DNA of 64,000 nucleotides, taken from the NCBI GenBank assembly GCA_963718695.1, contig OY970371.1:434001-498000 (forward strand). Reading direction: 5' to 3'. This stretch comes from Manganitrophus sp963718695 (lineage in GTDB: Bacteria; Nitrospirota; Nitrospiria; SBBL01; Manganitrophaceae). Every line of letters begins with the position of its first letter. Position 1 is the stretch's first letter. Positions 61,136 through 64,000 of the stretch are shown here, piece after piece. The position numbers were made by a program, and so were the translations under genes. A model generated the notes under the pieces. The model did not search any database. It was given only the letters and a program-made list of their open reading frames with translations, and was not told where the DNA came from.

Positions 61136-63847
61136 GTGAAACGAAACGGACATCGCGATTGGAATTCACGGGGCTGGTCGGTTGGGCTCCTGATGATTTT
61201 CCTCCTCTCCTGCAGCGGCGGGGAGCAACGCAACGACCAACCATTGCTTGCTTCCAACTGGGGGGGACCGCCGGGGGGCCGATCGATGGGCGCCTGGAGG
61301 TTCAGGTGTTTGACGATACGACCCGGGATCCTTTTCCGAACGTCCTCGTCTCGCTCGGCGATTCGGGCAGAATCACGACGCGGACCGACAACCAGGGGAT
61401 CGCCGTCTTCACGGAGGTGATTGGACCGCAGGACGTTCATGTCTACTTTTGCGGAGGATGCGATGCCGATCCCGCCAATCCGGTGATTCCGGTTCTTTAT
61501 CGGATCGCCTCCTATTATCAGGTGAACGCGCGACAGGTCTCCATCCCGGTGATCCCGGGCAACCGGTTGTTCACGGAGGCCACTTTTCGGGGGAAAGTCT
61601 TCGAACGTCGAGCGGGACGAAACCGCCTTCATCACCGCCCTGGATGAGCTGGGGAGGTTTGAAATTCGAGGCCCGCTCGGCTCGACGACCTACCAATGGA
61701 TCACTGACGAGTCGCAGGCCCTCGATGTCCCCAACGATTTGACTTTTGTGTTTATGAGAGACCTGGATGAATGGGCGGCCGCCGATCCGGCCGGTGAACG
61801 GCAAGGGTTCAACCAGACGGCGCTGATTGGAAAAGCGATCAATCCGTCGAAGAAATCCCAAGCCGGCGTCCGGGTCGACGCTCGATATTTCGATGGACGT
61901 GATGCCGGCCGGCCTTACTATTTCAACGAAGCGGGCCGGATCGATCCAAGTCTGGAGGCCACCACGTCCGACGGCCGGTTTCTCTTCCTTCGGCTCTCGC
62001 CGAACAATGACGTCTTTGTTTCGGCGCGGCAGATCGGGGTGGGGGTCGGCGCCCGGTATATTCATCTCCCAGTCGCGGGGACGACCGTCTTTACACTCCC
62101 GGTTATTCCCATCGTCGAGCAGGCGGTCGATCTTTCCGGTCGGGTCGTGGTCTATCGGCCCGATTTTCAGGAGGAGGAGCGCAAAGGGTTCCTTTCGAGC
62201 GAAAACGTCGGGGTGGAGGGGGTGCTCATCAATTTTTCGGGGGATCCGGTGAATGAGATCCTCGTCTCCGACAGCGGACCGGAGATCGGCGGAAGTTATC
62301 GAAGTGTGCGCCACCTCCTTCCGAACAGCCGTTATGTCGCCGTTGTCCTGGCGGGGCGGACTTTCCGGCAGACCTATCAGGAGCTGAAGTTCGATACCCG
62401 CTCCAAGACGAACTATCCTTTGGCCGTGGTGCCGTTGGGACAATTGGTTGAAATGGTGCGCGCGGCAAAAGAGGACGACACCAGCGGCCTGGCGGCCGGC
62501 ACGGCGGAGATTCTTGTTCGGATCGTCAAGCCGGCCCCGACCGGCCAGATCGATCCGAACGGCGATCCGATCCTGGAGCCGATGTCCGGTGTCCGGATGG
62601 CCGTCGTGGACGAAGCGGGGAATGAGGTCCTGAATCGAGCCTATTTCGATGCGAACGGGACCGTCGATCCCGACTTAGAGCTCACCACGACAACGGGTGG
62701 ATTCCTGGCGTTCAGTCTCGCGCCGGGGGTCTACACGGTGATTGCGACGGCCATCGATCCGGTCACCAAAGAGCCGATTGAGACGATCGACCGGAAGAGC
62801 CTCCCGGTGTATGCGAACGGCGTTCACCTGGTGGAGTTGGTCCAGGCGTCCGGCGAGATCGTTCTCGGGGCGACTCTCGATGCGGGTGGAAATCCGATCG
62901 CCTCGCCCCAGCTTTCTCTGATCGGGGAGAATTCCGGCTGTCCCCAACTCGGAGAAGAATGCTCCCTCCCGGCCGCCGGGGAGTACTTCGTTCGGATGGA
63001 TCAACGGACCGGCGGCGGCGATTATTCCGTTCCGGTGTCCGGGTCCAAGCGCTCCTTGGGCTTGTCGGCCTTCCGCCTCTCTTCCGACGGGACGTTGAAC
63101 AATGTGGCGTTCGCCGCCGGCTTGGGCCCGCTCGCCGCGGGAGGACGTCTCGCCTTCGATATCGCCTTTACCCCTTCGGTGTCCCTGATCGAGACGACCG
63201 GGTTGGTCTCCCTTCCACCCGCCTTTACCCATTCCGATATTGAGGCGGTTCTAATCGGCGCGGTCGCTCCCAGGGGGGAGGCTTTTATCGGGGGCGATAT
63301 CGCGGTTGTTCCGGGGAGGATCGGCCCCGGCTTCCGGGCCCTCTCGCTTCCGCCTGAAGGGGCGCTCTCTTATTTCGTGACCGCCATTGCTCGAAACAGC
63401 ATCGGCGCGTCGAGCCAAATCCAGTTGCAGGGCCTTTCGGAGATTCCGGTGCGACAAGATCTGACCCTGCCCGATCCGCCCCGTCTCCTCGCCCCCGCCC
63501 CCGGCCAGGATGTGCCGGTCGATGGGAACACCCCGCACCTCGTCTGGGCCCCTCCGGATGCGGGGCCGGTCGATCTCTATCGGGTGACCCTTGAAACGGT
63601 GGCGGGGGAGGAGCTCTGGGAGGCCTGGGTTCCGGGAAGCCGGACCGAAATCACCTTCCCGGCGTTCCCGGAGGGGGGGCCGCAACAACTCGATCCTTTT
63701 GTGGACGGGCGCCCGGTCGTCTGGAGGGTGCATGCGATCCAGGCAGGGGGGCTCTCGATGCAGGAATTTACTTTCCGCCAGCTCGCGCAACGGCGGGTGT
63801 CGGACGCGAGCGCCGTCTCGCGCTTTACTCCAAGGAGGCAACCATGA
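61136..63847 (+). pseudogene. Large Ig/carboxypeptidase-regulatory-like lipoprotein with two G-run frameshifts
   Basis: GTG 61136 follows GAGGA and begins a lipoprotein signal (GLLMIFLLSC, lipid Cys). The frame breaks in the G-rich tract at 61260-61278, where one more G in the G6 run would join GGPPGG to PIDGRLEVQVFDD. It breaks again at the G5 run near 61590, where one G fewer gives FRGKSSNVERDETAF. From there 63847 is reached without interruption. The corrected protein is about 900 residues of repeated beta-sandwich segments resembling carboxypeptidase-regulatory or SdrD-B-like domains (for example GQIDPNGDPILEPMSGVRM, DANGTVDPDLELTTTTGGF) and a final fibronectin-III-like domain (LLAPAPGQDVPVDGNTPHLVW). 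It overlaps the next gene by four bases. Confidence 0.75.
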
Positions 63848-64000
63848 TCCGGTTTCTTAAAAGAGGATGCAGCCGTCTTTTTCTCATCGTGATGGCGGGT
63901 GTCTTCCTCGGCGCTTGTGTCAACAGCGAGCCGGACCGGGATAATCTTTTTGACCAGAACCGGCCGCCGGTCGCGAATGCCGGTCCTGACCAGGATGATG
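63844..64000 (+). CDS. PKD-type lipoprotein, partial (cut by window end)
   Basis: ATG 63844 overlaps the upstream stop (ATGA). The product starts MIRFLKRGCSRLFLIVMAG with a lipobox ending GAC. The mature protein then reads NRPPVANAGPDQD, the standard opening of a PKD or dockerin-style beta-sandwich repeat. Only 52 codons are in the window. It is probably another surface-exposed lipoprotein of the same operon. Confidence 0.75.
   Translation, partial: MIRFLKRGCSRLFLIVMAGVFLGACVNSEPDRDNLFDQNRPPVANAGPDQDD

Noticed and set aside
1..64000. CRISPR arrays, prophage genes or rRNA
   Set aside because: I looked for regularly spaced repeats, phage structural genes and rRNA-like sequence and saw none.

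Overview
The window is chromosomal DNA from a free-living Gram-negative bacterium. Several genes end in the aromatic C-terminal signature of outer-membrane beta-barrels, and there are many Sec/Tat signal peptides and lipoproteins. GC is visibly high, in the upper fifties by eye. The mix of PAS kinases, SBP-type sensors, a DUF1302-like porin, a NodU-type carbamoyltransferase cassette and NADP isocitrate dehydrogenase would suit a Nitrospirota-like or deltaproteobacterial-grade organism. That placement is inference only, because no rRNA or phylogenetic marker was compared.

Layout. (1) 0.1-6.4 kb, plus strand: a two-subunit molybdenum hydroxylase (the large subunit is broken by a one-base frameshift) with its maturation kit: MocA-like cytidylyltransferase, XdhC, a SufU-like scaffold and a SufS-like desulfurase. 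(2) 6.5-12 kb, minus: a sensory locus of two paralogous periplasmic binding proteins around a histidine kinase and a chemotaxis receptor that share almost the same N-terminal sensor module. (3) 12.5-25.2 kb: an intact membrane protein and its decayed duplicate, a wrecked PAS histidine kinase beside an IS1595-family element, icd, a large GH123/DUF4091-like secreted protein, two small stress-type genes with defective start or stop codons, and an intact PAS-PAS kinase. (4) 25.3-31.5 kb, plus: a carbamoyltransferase / SxtJ-like / DUF5989 cassette, an SGNH-TPR membrane protein and a coiled-coil zinc-ribbon protein. (5) 32.7-40.4 kb, minus: a compact pentose phosphate operon (tkt, tal, gnd, zwf, pgl, rpiB) plus an NADPH:FMN reductase. 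(6) 41-48.5 kb, minus: an M16 peptidase pair, larE, a LolA-like exported protein, gltX and tRNA-Gln, with an IS1202-type element inserted at the 3' end of gltX. (7) 48.6-50.7 kb: a Spy/CpxP-like protein, a tiny YHS protein and rlmN. (8) 50.9-64 kb, plus: a run of exported proteins. It starts with an Ig-like lipoprotein and three tandem paralogues of an unrecognised F-x-Q strand family. These are followed by a DUF1302-like porin, a small beta-barrel, a TPR/beta-barrel fusion and two large lipoproteins, the last cut by the window edge.

Two themes run across the window. A palindromic intergenic repeat of about 65 bp occurs four times, three of them in the pentose phosphate operon. Single-base lesions are unusually common (frameshifts, an in-frame amber, two missing conventional start codons). 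Several of them sit in short homopolymers, so sequencing or assembly error must be separated from real gene decay. The strongest candidate for something undescribed is the exported/outer-membrane island at 52.7-64 kb.
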